Positions 10,323 to 21,284 of a DNA stretch of 64,000 nucleotides are shown piece by piece. Both the position numbers and the translations under genes were made by a program. Location of the stretch: positions 10,790,293 through 10,854,292 of the forward strand of contig CM039210.1 of the NCBI GenBank assembly GCA_008360975.2. Direction: 5' to 3'. Position 1 is the stretch's first letter, and each line of letters begins with the position of its first letter. Origin of the DNA: Lichenostomus cassidix. Lineage: Eukaryota; Chordata; Aves; Passeriformes; Meliphagidae. Under the pieces are notes generated by a model. That model was not told the DNA's origin, did no database searches, and was given only the letters and a program-made list of their open reading frames with translations.

Positions 10323-11779
10323 TGATGTCAAAGTTTGACTCTGGCTAAATGCCAGGCATTACGACATTTGTTCTTTCTGCTCTTTCCTACTGCAGATGTG
10401 CAGGAGAGGGAGAAAAAAACTGTTCAACACATATACACACTGGGCTCATGAGTTGAGATAAAGCCCTGGTGGGAGGAGATGCACCGAAGGCAAAACAGGC
10501 TCAAAACTTAAAGTTGCTAAGCGATTGTGATTTATTAACTTAAGACAGTTGGAGGATAAATGAGAAGCAAAAATAATCTCTTCAGACACCATTCTTTTAC
10601 TCATTTCCCTCTCTCTTAAGACACCATTTTTTTTTCTCACCCCCCTCCCTCCTTCCAACCAACAGCTAGGGTAGGGGGCAGGGTATGGAGTTTTCTCTTA
10701 GTCTGTAAATTCATTTATCACCACAAATCTTCTATTACAAGCACTGTTTTTCTGCTCACTCCTCTTTCTCTTAAGACACTGTTTTTCTGCTCACCCTCCT
10801 CCCTCTTTCCAACCAACAGCACGGGCAGGGGGCAGGGTAAGGGGTTCTTTCTTTGGTCAGTCCATCAGGGAGAGGGGTCTTCTACTTAGCTATGGGGTCC
10901 CTCCCACAGGAGACAGTCCTCTGCAAACTTCTTTGGCATGGGTCCAATTTCACAAGCAACATCCCACCCGAATTCTGCTGCAAAGTGGAGTTTTTGTTCA
11001 TAGGGTGCAGACTTGGCGAACTTCTTTGGCGTGGGTCTGATCTCACAAGCAACATCCCGCCCAAATTCTGCTGCAACATGAGTCCTCTTGTCCATAGGGT
11101 GCAGACTCTCCCGAGATGAGGCCAGGCTGCTTCCATTCCAGGAGCAAGGCCTTTCTCCCTTTTGAAAGGCCTTTGCAACTTAAACTCTTTATATGAGACT
11201 CCCACTGGATTACAGCTTCTTCCAGGTATTCACTTGCTCTTTTGGCATGGGCACCTCTCCATAGGCTGTGGGTGGATTTCTGCACCCTTGTGGACTCCAT
11301 GGGCTGCAGGGGGATCACCTGCTCCCCCATGGTCTTCACCACAGCTAGCAGAGGGTTTTCAGCTCTAGCGTCTGGAGCACCTCCTCCCCCACCTTCTCCA
11401 CTGACCTTGGTGTCTCCATGCTGTTCTCCCTTCACATATTTTTACCTCCTCCTCCTCTAGCTAAAAAGAAGTGCGTGACTACTTTATTTTGATTTTTTCT
11501 TAAATATGTTTTCACAGAGGTGTAACTAGCACCTCCAATCGGCCCAGACTTGGCCAGCAGCATGTCCATCACTTTCAGAGCCATGTGAGATTGGCTCTGC
11601 TGGACTCGGTGAAAAACTTTCAGAACTTTACACACAGGACACACAGGAGCTATCTTTGTGCCACTCCCCACTCCTCAGACACTTCTTCAGGCCTACCACA
11701 ACAGCTTTTGAAGGGTTTAAATTTCTCTCAGATGCTAAAGATACTTTACTGATGTTCTGGGCTAAGCAAAACCACCACA
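10323..11779 (-). mobile_element. LTR-A family LTR in integrase
   Basis: An LTR of about 1.45 kb in minus orientation, closely similar over most of its length to 1825-3128 and 19537-21080. It separates the first integrase Asp block from the second. I could not define a clear TSD. Confidence 0.7.
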
Positions 11780-12107
11780 CAGAAACATGCCAAGGCAAGA
11801 GCTATGTGCTCACCATGGTAGAGGCAACAACTGGGTGGCTGGAAACACTCTGTAAACCATGTTACTGCTTGAAACACTATCTTAGGCCTTGAGAGACACC
11901 TGTGGCAACATGGTACCTCAGAGAGAATTGAAGCAGACAGTGGCACCCATTTTTGAAATAACCTCATAAACTTCTGGGCAAAGAAACATGGTATTGAGTG
12001 GATATATCACATACCTCATCACCCACAAGCCTCTGGAAAGATTGAGAGGTATAATGGACTGCTGAAGTCTTTGTTAAGAGTGTTAGGTAATGGGGCATTT
12101 GTTATTT
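11780..12107 (+). pseudogene. Old ERVL integrase core
   Basis: Counterparts of VLTMVEATTGWLET, of the SDNGTHF block (second catalytic Asp) and of the KIERYNGLLK block (catalytic Glu) are present, with stops. It breaks off shortly after the Glu motif, where an LTR 3' end begins. Confidence 0.8.
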
Positions 12108-12515
12108 GCAACATTTGTCTTGCAGAGCAACTGCTCCATGTGCTGAAGCCCTGCTTCCTGGGAGGTGGCTAAACATCACTTGCTGATGAGATGAGAAGTA
12201 GAAAATAAACTTCTCTTTGCTTATGAACACACAAACTTCCACTTTTTTAACTTTAGAAAACTGCCTTAACCTATAAGGTTTTTTCCATCTTATTTTGTCC
12301 CCCCTGTCCTGCTGGGAAGGGGAGTGATAGAGCAGCTTGGTGGGCATCTGTGTCTTCCCAAGGTCAACCCACTACAGCCTCCAGTTCTCAACTCCATCCC
12401 ACCAGAGCGGTAAGTGGAAGGGGAAAACAGGGGGAGCAAGAGAGTGTGGCAGTGTATTTTTGGAGAGTGTCAGTGGGGACACTGAATTGGGGAGTACCAT
12501 TCCTAAACCATGACA
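12108..12515 (+). mobile_element. ERVL-like LTR, 3' part
   Basis: It contains AATAAA (about 12196) and a TCCCCCCTGTCCTGCTGGGAA block typical of ERVL-like LTR 3' regions here, and ends TAAACCATGACA. Internal mosaic structure (a second CA-type end near 12376) suggests two fused LTR ends. Confidence 0.45.
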
Positions 12516-13314
12516 CAGTGAGCAGGTTATCTTGGTGATCTGTTGGCCTGGAAAGTACTGCTAATTTCTCTGATTTTCCAGGCCTTTATTATATAAAATC
12601 TTATAGTAGTTAATATCTTTTTCCCATTTCTTTAGAGTCTTTGGTTTGATGGCTCAGATGTTTTTTATAATCATAGGCATGTATTTTACAAGAAGGTCTT
12701 TTCAGTACCTGACTTGACTAAGGTTTTCCAAGCATCCATGCTTAGCCCCGCATTATCTGCAGGCCCATCAGATCACAGATTTTTCTGGTTTTGTTTTTAT
12801 GGAAAATGACCATATGCATACAGGCATCTGACTGTGATTCTGACTCTATTCCAGCAAGCAAAAACTTTGCCAAGAGCTATTTCCTTACTCAAAAATTAAT
12901 CCTGTGAGAGGAAGATATCTGAAAGTCTAAATTTCTCCCTTTATAACTTTTTTTTTAACTTTTCTGTCTTTATGCAAAATCTTTCCAGTTTTTTTTTCCT
13001 TCCTATGAGCACTTCTGAGTTTAGATTTCAGAATTCCTGTTTTCTGGAGTAACAGCCCTCCAGCATTGATATCCTCAAGACTAATACCAATATTTCTCTA
13101 AGAGGAATGGAGAACTGTTATGGTGAAAAAACCAAGTCCTAGCTATGGAGAAAAGGTGTTCTCTCTTCCCTGCCAATACACTAGACTTGCTTGGCTGATA
13201 TACATCCAACTGGTTATCTTGCCATGTTCTATGTAAGAAGCCAAGAATGCCTCCAGAATGCCAGTTATATTTCTGTGGTGATAAATGTGAGGGTATAGGG
13301 ATGAATGTTTGCGA
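12516..13314. other. No recognised feature
   Basis: About 800 bp of AT-rich sequence without a convincing open frame, LTR end or repeat. It may be unique host DNA. Confidence 0.4.
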
Positions 13315-13681
13315 TGTTTTTTAAGGGCACACACAGACTCCACAATGGTATGGCGAAGACACTTTATTGCAAAAATCCAGGGTTCTTAAAATGTTAGTTT
13401 GTTATGAGTTTACATACTTGTGAGGCACAACAAATGTGCTTAACCAACCACCATAGACCACGATAGGAACAGGCATCAGATGTAACCAACCACGAGCCCC
13501 ATGGTGTGAGCACTTATTGGTTCTAATAATTGTTTTACAACTATGTAACTTGTTTTTCACCTCTAATTTAGCTGAGTCATTCCCAGAATGCTTTTCTAGA
13601 TAGCCAAAGTAATAGATGTGAGCGAGGATTTTACAAGGGCAGCAAGGCCCTCACTTTGCAAGGCCTTTCTGCTCCGCAACA
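13315..13681 (-). mobile_element. Betaretrovirus/alpharetrovirus-like 3' LTR
   Basis: On the minus strand a polypurine tract (AAAAAAGGGGGAGA) is followed at 13681 by TGTTGCGGAGC. The LTR carries AATAAA near 13360 and ends near 13315. Env-like sequence lies just upstream on the same strand, so this is a 3' LTR. Confidence 0.65.
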
Positions 13682-13685
13682 TCTC

Positions 13686-14570
13686 CCCCTTTTTTGTTTT
13701 CTGTGCAAAGGGTTCATATACCCTAATGCTAAAACAGTTTGCACCTGTAGAGCCATTACCTTATCAAGACTATTACTGATCATCTGCTGGACACAAGATA
13801 AAATACATGGGATACAGATTACAACCAATAAAAACCTGTCAAAAACAATCATGCCACTGACAAAGAGACCCACAGCATGGGAAATCAAAAGGATGGTGTC
13901 CAATGTCCCCAGGAAGAAAGCTCCTTCTGTACTTGGAGGTAAGTGGCTAATGTTCCAGAGCTCATATGGCCGGAGCTCAGGGGCCATGCTGTTTAGGCAG
14001 GAGAGAGGTCCATTAGATGGAAATGCTAACTTTGACGTTACTGAATGTCTTTCTGGAAGCATGGTGCAGGGAATAACTGAAGAAGGTCAGCAGGAACACA
14101 ACAGTATGATGGTGGCTGCAGTGGAACACAAGGTCTTTGTTGGCAAGCTGCCTCCGTAAGCTTCCAGGCACAGCCATGTTCCTGGCAGCCCTACCCCTGC
14201 TCCTGCCTTGGCTACAAGGGCTGGATGCTGATTAGGTAATTTTTCTCTCACTGGGCCTCATCTCCTCGGTGGCAAATGATGTTTGTCCAGAGGAATTGCA
14301 GAATTCTTACGGTACTGTCGCTAGCTAGGTAGGCCAGGAAGGTGTTATCTGGGGCTGGTGGTGCTCCTACACCATGCATCAAGACGCCAGTTTTTTTTGT
14401 AGTTGCTTCAACATTCTCCCTGTTATCTCTGGGTTCACCCGCGTGCTGATGGTTGGTGTCGTGTCTTAGCTGGGGTATCAGGTTGTTGGACTGGTCCTTC
14501 AGACTCATGGTACAGTTTTTACCAGACGAGCAGGTAACTGTTTTGGACCTGTTAGAGATAGAACACATGC
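13686..14570 (-). pseudogene. Env pseudogene, TM end
   Basis: A 143-codon open frame (14062-13631) has a long hydrophobic segment in its middle, followed by a Cys-containing cytoplasmic-tail-like stretch, placed just before the polypurine tract and LTR. A second open frame (14568-14248) upstream is Cys- and Asn-rich and may be surface-subunit remnant. Frames are broken. Assignment rests mostly on position and hydrophobicity. Confidence 0.5.
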
Positions 14571-16009
14571 ATACCCTCTTCCCCAGGTTAGTAAATCATC
14601 TGGGTCTTGTCCTTGCGCACCTAATTGTGGATCCTTACATAAAACTTTTGGAAATTGGTTCTGCATGTGCAAACCTTCAGAGCAGTATCACTCTGTCGGA
14701 GATCAGAACTGATGATCTGTATTCGAAAAATTTTAGCTTAAATATTGCATTATCTAATTGTTCTTGAGGAGCCATACTCCCCCTTTTTGTTTTTGGCAAC
14801 ATGTACTTCTCTCAGTATGAATATGAAAACAACACAAAGGTATAACAATACATGGAATAAAACAATAAGCTTACTACATGCTCAGCTCTACATGCACGCA
14901 TTGGTACATGAGAGAAAGGATAGTGATTTAGGAAGATACATCATCAATTGTCTAACCACTCTACTATCACCTAGAGTCTGCAATCACTGGGGAACCTCAT
15001 TTTGCAGGCAGGACCTGGAGAACCTCTCCCAGACAAGGATTCCAAGTTTACCTGGAAGAAGGCCCAGCTTTCATAAGCCCAAATCAGCAAGTCAAAGTGA
15101 CTCGATCACATTTTCAGTGCAAAAACACCTGGGTCTGATGGCATATTTTGCAACCAGCCAGGGCCAGGGCTTGGTCAGAGCCTAGGCCTCAACTGGGAGG
15201 GTCTCCCTAAAACATCCTACAAACAAGCCTCTAATAATATCAATTAGGAACGTTCCTTAAAATGATACATTTCTTGCAGATAACTACACAAGGTTATAGG
15301 GAATTTTCTAAAGCAGCCAGCATTGTAATTTAATTTTAACTAAGTAATCAATGGTACCATAAACAAACTGCAAATAACTAAAGGAATGCATATGTGTAAC
15401 ATCAAATAATATCTTCTGGATAATGCTCTTTATAAAAGCTCAGTGAATTCATGCCATTACATTAACATCATATTCAGAATCGTTAATACAGTAACAATAA
15501 CCATTCTAAAAAAGGGAGATATATTCTCCACACATCTATGCATATATGACAATAAAGCAAAGCATCTTTCAATTAATATCCATAATTTCAAATTGTTACC
15601 CATTCTTCTGTGTTACCTATGGAAGATAAAACTGCAAAGATTGCTATGAACAATCATCTTGATTACCCTATGCAGAACACCTACATCCACAGAACCCGTG
15701 ATGAAATTAAGGATCCAATAAATCGCATCGTCACACATTTCTATATAACTTATCAGCTTTATGTTCTTAACCAGTTGCTCATCAATTTTCCATCAGAATT
15801 GTCGGAGTTGGTTCCATCTTATCTCTATAACAAAAGAACTGTATTTTTTAATTAAATGTACATATTTCAACAGAACTTAAACTTAATGTCACCCAAACAT
15901 AACATCACTTAAACATAACAGAACTTATTACACCTAACAGAACTTAAACTTAACAGAATTTAAAACTAACACTTAACAGAGTGTAGCTTCAATAGAAGTT
16001 AAACTCTGT
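14571..16009 (-). other. Non-coding retroviral spacer, AT-rich
   Basis: A second polypurine-like tract (minus strand, near 14771-14785) and a 150 bp block (about 15000-15190) are shared with 55370-55560 in provirus D. From 15840 to 16000 short AACTTAACAGA-type units repeat, as at 56340-56720. It looks like untranslated 3' sequence of a provirus related to D. Confidence 0.5.
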
Positions 16010-16385
16010 GGTAAGGGCTAGGGCTTTCTGCATAACTTCAGGTTGGGAGGCAGCCACAAGGATATCGTCCATATAATCGGAAATGAGTGAGAGCCTTGGG
16101 CGCTTGCTGATGTACAGGGCTCAAAACACTTGCCATGAACCACTGGCATATGGTTGGGCTAATTTTCATTCCTTGTGGTAGTACTACCCAATGTAACTGT
16201 TTCAGGGGTTCCTGTACATTAGGCTTGGCACAGAAAAAGCAAATTTCGGAGCATCGTCAGGATGCAGTGGAATGGTAAAATAGCAATGGGAACCCTGGCT
16301 GCAGGGCACCCATGTCTCCTATCACCACATTAATTTTTCTCAAATCATGCAGCAAGCGCCACTTACCACTCCTTTTCTGAGTGAA
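16010..16385 (-). pseudogene. Betaretrovirus-like RT fragment
   Basis: Minus-strand translation gives a palm-domain fragment including an intact YMDDILVAA active-site motif (near 16050-16075) and upstream counterparts of the FAF, PQGM and LHDL-type blocks, with frame breaks. It is embedded in AT-rich non-coding sequence. Confidence 0.7.
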
Positions 16386-16846
16386 TTGATTCATATAGAA
16401 TTTACTACAAGCCTAACTTACAAATCTAAAATATTTAAGAAGCTAGAACAGCACTCCTAGTACATTTGCTGCAGCACTTTCACACTCGCATGCACACAGA
16501 CATTGTTTAAGGTATACCTGTGAAAAAAAATTCCCTTGAATTCAGTGAAGTAGTCACTTTGGATGCCTTTGCATATTTTGAGCCTTAAATTTACCAAAAC
16601 TACATTCAAAGTTGAGAGTGTTACTTTAAAGGTTTCAAATCTAGCAGAATTTAACTCATTTTGACTCAATTGTTACAAGAAAACTACTGAAAATTTGCAA
16701 GCAAACAACTGAGTAGTGAATGAGATAGCAGCAACATAGAACTCTAGAGGGCTGAATTTCTGCATGATTAACTGGAAAGATTTTAAAGGTGTGGCAAATA
16801 TGTCATGATTGCACATAAGTCAGCTTCAGGAGTAACCTGTGATAAC
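16386..16846. other. AT-rich spacer, related to 56750-56990
   Basis: No coding potential. It shares a block with CTGCAGCA and CACACAGACA with the spacer in provirus D, so it belongs to the older retroelement into which provirus E inserted. Confidence 0.45.
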
Positions 16847-16852
16847 TATAAG
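16847..16852. repeat. TSD of provirus E, left copy (TATAAG)
   Basis: TATAAG stands directly before the TGTGGTGG terminus at 16853. The same six bases follow the other terminus at 39856-39861. A 6 bp duplication is usual for betaretrovirus integration. Confidence 0.8.
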
Positions 16853-16928
16853 TGTGGTGGTGGATGAGACCACCTCAGGAACTGCTGGGGAGCCGAGCTG
16901 TCCTGGGACAGCAGGGATTCGATGGTGA
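16853..16928 (+). mobile_element. Inverted LTR-E terminus
   Basis: This is 76 bp nearly identical to the first 76 bp of the LTR at 39855 read on the minus strand, but here on the plus strand. A normal 3' LTR of this minus-strand provirus would show the other LTR end here. It joins RT coding sequence at about 16929. Confidence 0.8.
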
Positions 16929-18202
16929 ATTGAAACCTTGCCTGGATAACTATCCAGAGCAAACTGAAGGTGTTCATTTGTTTGGAGTACCTGTTCTAAG
17001 GAATTATTGGCCATTGGCAAATAGATGCAGGTGAAATCACACCCCGCAAGGGTACGGAGGCGTGCTCTGGCTTTCATAATTAGTTGGGCTATTTGTTCTT
17101 GTTGTGTGGTTATGGTTTTGAGTGGCTGACGTGATAAGAAGATCCACTCTATTATAAGAAGTGAGTCTTTTTGTGCAGTGTCCCATTGAAAAATCAGTCC
17201 ATACAGCCTGGGTGACTCACCCAGAACGATGAAATTAAAAGGTAACTCAGGACTTGTCCGATGGGCTTGGCGAGAAGACAGGGCAAGCTGTACCTTAGTG
17301 ATGGATTCCCGGGCCTCCTCTGTGATAACTCGGCGTGAGTCCAGGTGGTCACAGCCTTTCAGGAGGCTAAACAGTGGTGCAAGGTCCTCCGTAGTAACTC
17401 CCAGCAGAGGACGAACCCAGTTTATAGATCCACACAGCTGGTGCAAGTCCCGGAGTGTCCTTGGGTTGTCTTTGATGGTGAGCTGCTGGGGTACGATGGT
17501 CTGTTCACTGATGCAGAGTCCCAGGTAAGTCCACGGGCAGGTGCACTGAATCTTTTCTTGGTGGATCTCGAACCCTGCTTTTTCAATGGCTTGAATAGTT
17601 TTTTCCAGAGTCAAGTTTAGGTATTTATCATCTGGTGCACAAATTAACACATCTTCCATGTAGTGGAGAACGACAGAACGCGCAAATTCCTTGTGGATGG
17701 GGGACAGAACACGGGCCACATACCACTGGAAGATGGTTGGAGAATTTTTCATACCCTGGGGTAGCATGCACCAATGGTATCTGCGCTGGGGGGCTTGCTG
17801 GTTCAGGGATGGCACGGAGAAGGCAAACCGGGGAGCATCACTTGGGTGTAGGAGGATTGTGAAAAAACAGTCTTTAATGTCTATGACAGCAAGCTTCCAA
17901 TGCTGAGGAAGCATTGAGGGCAAGGGCAGGCCAGGCTGCAGGGGACCCATATCCTCAATGACTTCATTGATTTTCCTGAGGTCTTGGAGGAGCCTCCATT
18001 TGTCTTTTCCAGGTTTCCAGATGACAAAGACAGGGGAGTTCCAAGGGCTATTAGATGGTACAATGTGACCCTTGGCAAGCTGCTCTTCCACCAGGGACTC
18101 TAGAGCGCTTAGCTTCTCTTTGCTGAGGGGCCACTGGGCCACCCACACTGGGTTGTTTGTTTTCCAGGTAAGGGGGGGTGGAGCGCCTCCCAGTGGCCCC
18201 AA
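16929..18202 (-). pseudogene. Provirus E reverse transcriptase
   Basis: An open frame of over 400 codons covers the RT fingers (SPWNSPVFVIWKPGKDKW), palm and thumb (a WVRPLLG-type segment) and the start of the connection. The active site reads YMED instead of YMDD, so a catalytic Asp is replaced by Glu. It lies in the same frame as the protease upstream, separated by one TAG (about 18203). It ends where the frame runs into the inverted LTR piece; RNase H and integrase are gone. Confidence 0.85.
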
Positions 18203-18767
18203 CTAGATATCCTGAGATGGAGGTGGGATTACCAGCTGAGTCCCCCATTGGGTAAAGAGGTCCCTGCCCCGGAGGGTAAAACCAGAGTCAATTACAAATG
18301 GCCGGATGGTGGCTGTGTGTCCCTCAGGGCCTTTTATGATGATATTATTTGTACTCCTCTGGGAAGTTGCTGACCCTCCTATGCCTGTGATTCTCCTGCC
18401 AGCTGGTTTGGTTTTGCAGTCCTGGGGCCATTCTGCTCGAGAAATGATGGTTACATCGGCTCCTGTGTCCACCATCCCTGTCAGGTAAGCAGTGGATTTC
18501 CCGTTGTGCAGTTTACAATGCATCATAGGCTTGTCTGCGCTCACAACTTCTGCCCACCATATGGAAGGTGTTCTGTGGCACCAGGGGCAGTCTTCAGGTA
18601 GGATGATAACTTGTGCTACCACCTGACCTTTTGGTAGAAACCAGGGAGTGTTGTTACAGGAGACAGAAATTTGTACTCGTCCACTGGGGTCTACTTTGTG
18701 CACCTCAGGTAAAATGGAAAGTTCAGGTGGACTGTGCTTGGTGTCTCCAACTACCAAGATGTCCACA
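18203..18767 (-). pseudogene. Provirus E dUTPase end and protease
   Basis: The frame starts in a dUTPase-like tail (LPEVHKVDPSGRV segment) and continues to a retroviral aspartic protease with the intact motif VDTGADVTI and a GIGG-type flap region. The N-terminal part lies 17 kb away at 35942-36127, split off by LTR F. The TAG at the end is in frame with the RT. Confidence 0.8.
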
Positions 18768-19386
18768 GTCCTTGATTTAGGGTGAGCTAAAATTTATTAA
18801 GAGAACTAGAAGCTGGATAATGATAATAATAATTTTTGAACTGATTTAGAAGGCTAGAGATTGGATAATGATTTACTAAGATTTGCTTGCTGAAGACAAT
18901 TTATTATTCGCTTAATGATTTTGTGCCTACCTAGTATCGGGAAGGATATAGAGAAGAGAGCTAAATAATTGAGAAAAACTACTGAGTGTGACCGAACATC
19001 CTGCTCTCGGACCCCAGAACTGGTACAGGTTGGTTCTAAGGCTTGGACTTGGACCAAGAACCAAGGGAGCATTCGCAAGGGAACAGGGTGAAGAGTTCAT
19101 CCTGAAGAAGACTACTAATTTTGTCCCTCAGTTATCTTCGGGACCCTTGCCCACAATTAATCTGTGACACTGCGCTTGCACGAGCATATTTAAATGAACT
19201 TTGAACTCAATTTGATACGAAGCGGGGATAGGTAATGAATATGTATAGGGGCTTTGTGTAACTTTATGCATATGTAACCTGTAACCTAATATAAACCAAG
19301 TGAAGTGCTGCTGATGGTGTACATGCTTTTGGAGGGGCTACCGCCCATGCACCCCAGCTGGAATAAATGCATACCTACTTCATAAC

Positions 19387-19536
19387 TGTGGCTAGCACAG
19401 GTGTTTCCCATGAGAATTTTCTCCTGTGTTTTATGAACAAAGATAAAGTTTGGATGTTATTATAAACAGTGTCTCGAGATTTGGACAGTTCAGGCCTGGT
19501 CAATCAGGCCTAGGGGGAGGTTTCTGACTGACCAAT
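19387..19536 (+). mobile_element. K1 5' LTR, first part
   Basis: It starts TGTGGCTAGCACAGG and matches 34828-34977. It continues after the nested LTR-A at 21081-21194, where the TATA-like CTATATAAG (about 21101), AATAAAG (about 21124) and the LTR end GCGACA lie. Confidence 0.85.
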
Positions 19537-21080
19537 GCAAGGCAAACAGAAACTTTTCATACATTATTTTGTTCACTCCCCCTCCCTCTTACGAACCTAT
19601 AGTATTCACCCCGTTTCCTCCTTTACAATCCACAAGCCAGGTGGGGGGGGGGGGGCAGGGTGTGGGGCCTCTTTTCAGTCCACGGAGCAGATTCTCAGAT
19701 TTATTCATCACTACAATTCTTCTACTACAAATACTCTTTATCTCTACTTGTTTCTCTCCAGACAGTTTTCTGCTCTCACCCCCACCCTCTTAAGAAGCAG
19801 TCTCTGCACTCACCCCCCCCTTCCCTCTTTCCAGACCAACAACACAGACAGGGGCAGATTGAGGGGTCCTCTGGTCAGTCCAATCAGGAAAAGAGGTTCT
19901 CTACTTAGCCAGGGTCCAATCTCACGAGCAACATCCCGCCCGAAATTCTGCTGCAACATGAGTCTTTTTTGTCCATAGGGTGCTGTGCAGACTCTCCCAA
20001 GCCGAGGCCAGGCTGCTTCCATCCCAGGAGCAAGGCCTTTCTCTCCCTTGCAAGGCCTTTGCAGTTTTAACTCTTAAATGAGACTCCCACTGGTTCACAG
20101 TCTTTTCCAGGCATCCTCCTGCCCTTCTAGCGTGGGCTGTGGGCAGAATTTCTGCACTCCTGTGGACTCCATGGGGTGCAGGGGGACCTCTTGCCCCCCC
20201 CATGGCCTTCACTGTGGCTAGCAGAGGGTTTTCAGCTCCAGCACTGGAGCACCTCTGTGGAAAGCTGGCTTCTAGAGAAGGGGCACGCCGACGTAGATAG
20301 ATTGCTTCTTAACAAGCCGCTTCTTAACAATAGCCATATTCAGCCAACTATTAATTAGATACCTGCATCCAATCAGCGATCTATGTCACCATAACCTTGG
20401 CTGCAACATAGAGGTGGTGGGAGCCATCGAGAATGCGTTAATTGGTAACAAATATGCAGAAATCAGGCATTATAGATAAACATAGATACATGTTAAGGCA
20501 AGTAGCCAAACTTAGGGCGTGGAAGTATATAACCAATAATATTGTACGATTACAGAATATGCATGATCTAGTTAACTACACTATAAAACTGTATACTGTA
20601 GATCAATAAACTGAAGCTTGTAGTAAACCCATATTGGATCGTCAAGCCTCCGTTTCTCGGCGCACCTCCTCCCCTACCTTCTTCACTGACCTTGGCACTC
20701 TCCATGCTGTTCTCCCTCTACATATTTTCACCTCCACCTCCTCCTCCTCCAACTACAAAGAAGTGAAAGAAGTGCGCGCCTGCTTTGTTTTGAATTTTTC
20801 TTAAATATGTTTTCACAGAGGCGTAACCAGCACCTCCAATTGGCCCAAACTTGGTCGGCAGCATGTCCATCACCTTCAGAACCATCAGAGATTGGCTCTA
20901 CTGGACTTGATGTAAAAACTTCCAGAACTTGCACTCAGGACACACAGGAGCCATCTTTATGCCACACCCCACCCCTCAGACACCTCCCTAGGCCTACTAG
21001 AACAGCTTCTGAGGGGTCCAAATTTCTCCTAGATGTTAAAAACACTTCACTGATGTTTTGGGCCAATCAAAACCACCACA
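19537..21080 (-). mobile_element. LTR-A copy, 5'-deleted, nested in K1 5' LTR
   Basis: Minus-orientation LTR of the 1825-3128 family, ending ACCACCACA at 21080. Compared with that copy it lacks about 110 bp at the left edge, and no TSD remains. The K1 LTR sequence is seamless across it (ACCAAT then CTGGG). A shared AAT at the left junction suggests a deletion that removed one TSD and the LTR end. It carries a solo K2-type LTR at 20256-20662. Confidence 0.75.
20256..20662 (+). mobile_element. Solo LTR of the K2 family
   Basis: This 407 bp copy is closely related to the K2 LTRs at 42000 and 51884. It is flanked by perfect 6 bp duplications CACCTC at 20250-20255 and 20663-20668. The end reads CG instead of CA. 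The env-derived frame in its U3 is still open. Confidence 0.9.
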
Positions 21081-21194
21081 CTGGGTGACCTCTGAAAAAT
21101 CTATATAAGTTGGAATCAAAATAATAAAGCTCTCTTTTTTCATGCCACGCTGAGAATCCGGGTCTTTTTCTCTGCTAGCGGCTCAACAGCGACA
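21081..21194 (+). mobile_element. K1 5' LTR, second part
   Basis: This holds the core promoter/poly(A) portion: TATATAAG, AATAAAG and the end GGCTCAACAGCGACA, matching 35799-35899. The PBS follows after two bases. Confidence 0.85.
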
Positions 21195-21196
21195 TC

Positions 21197-21213
21197 TGGT
21201 GACCCCCGACGTG
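21197..21213 (+). other. K1 primer-binding site, tRNA-Trp type
   Basis: TGGTGACCCCCGACGTG, two bases after the LTR. It matches the Trp-type PBS used by avian alpharetroviruses apart from one extra C. Confidence 0.8.
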
Positions 21214-21284
21214 TACTGCGTTCAACTGCAGGTGTGCAGCAGTCTTGCCCCTGGGCCCGAATCCCCCCCTGCCTGCCCTGAGAC

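Noticed and set aside
15840..16000. Short AACTTAACAGA repeats as a CRISPR-like or satellite array
   Set aside because: Units vary in length and sequence without spacers; simple AT-rich retroviral spacer also seen at 56340-56720.
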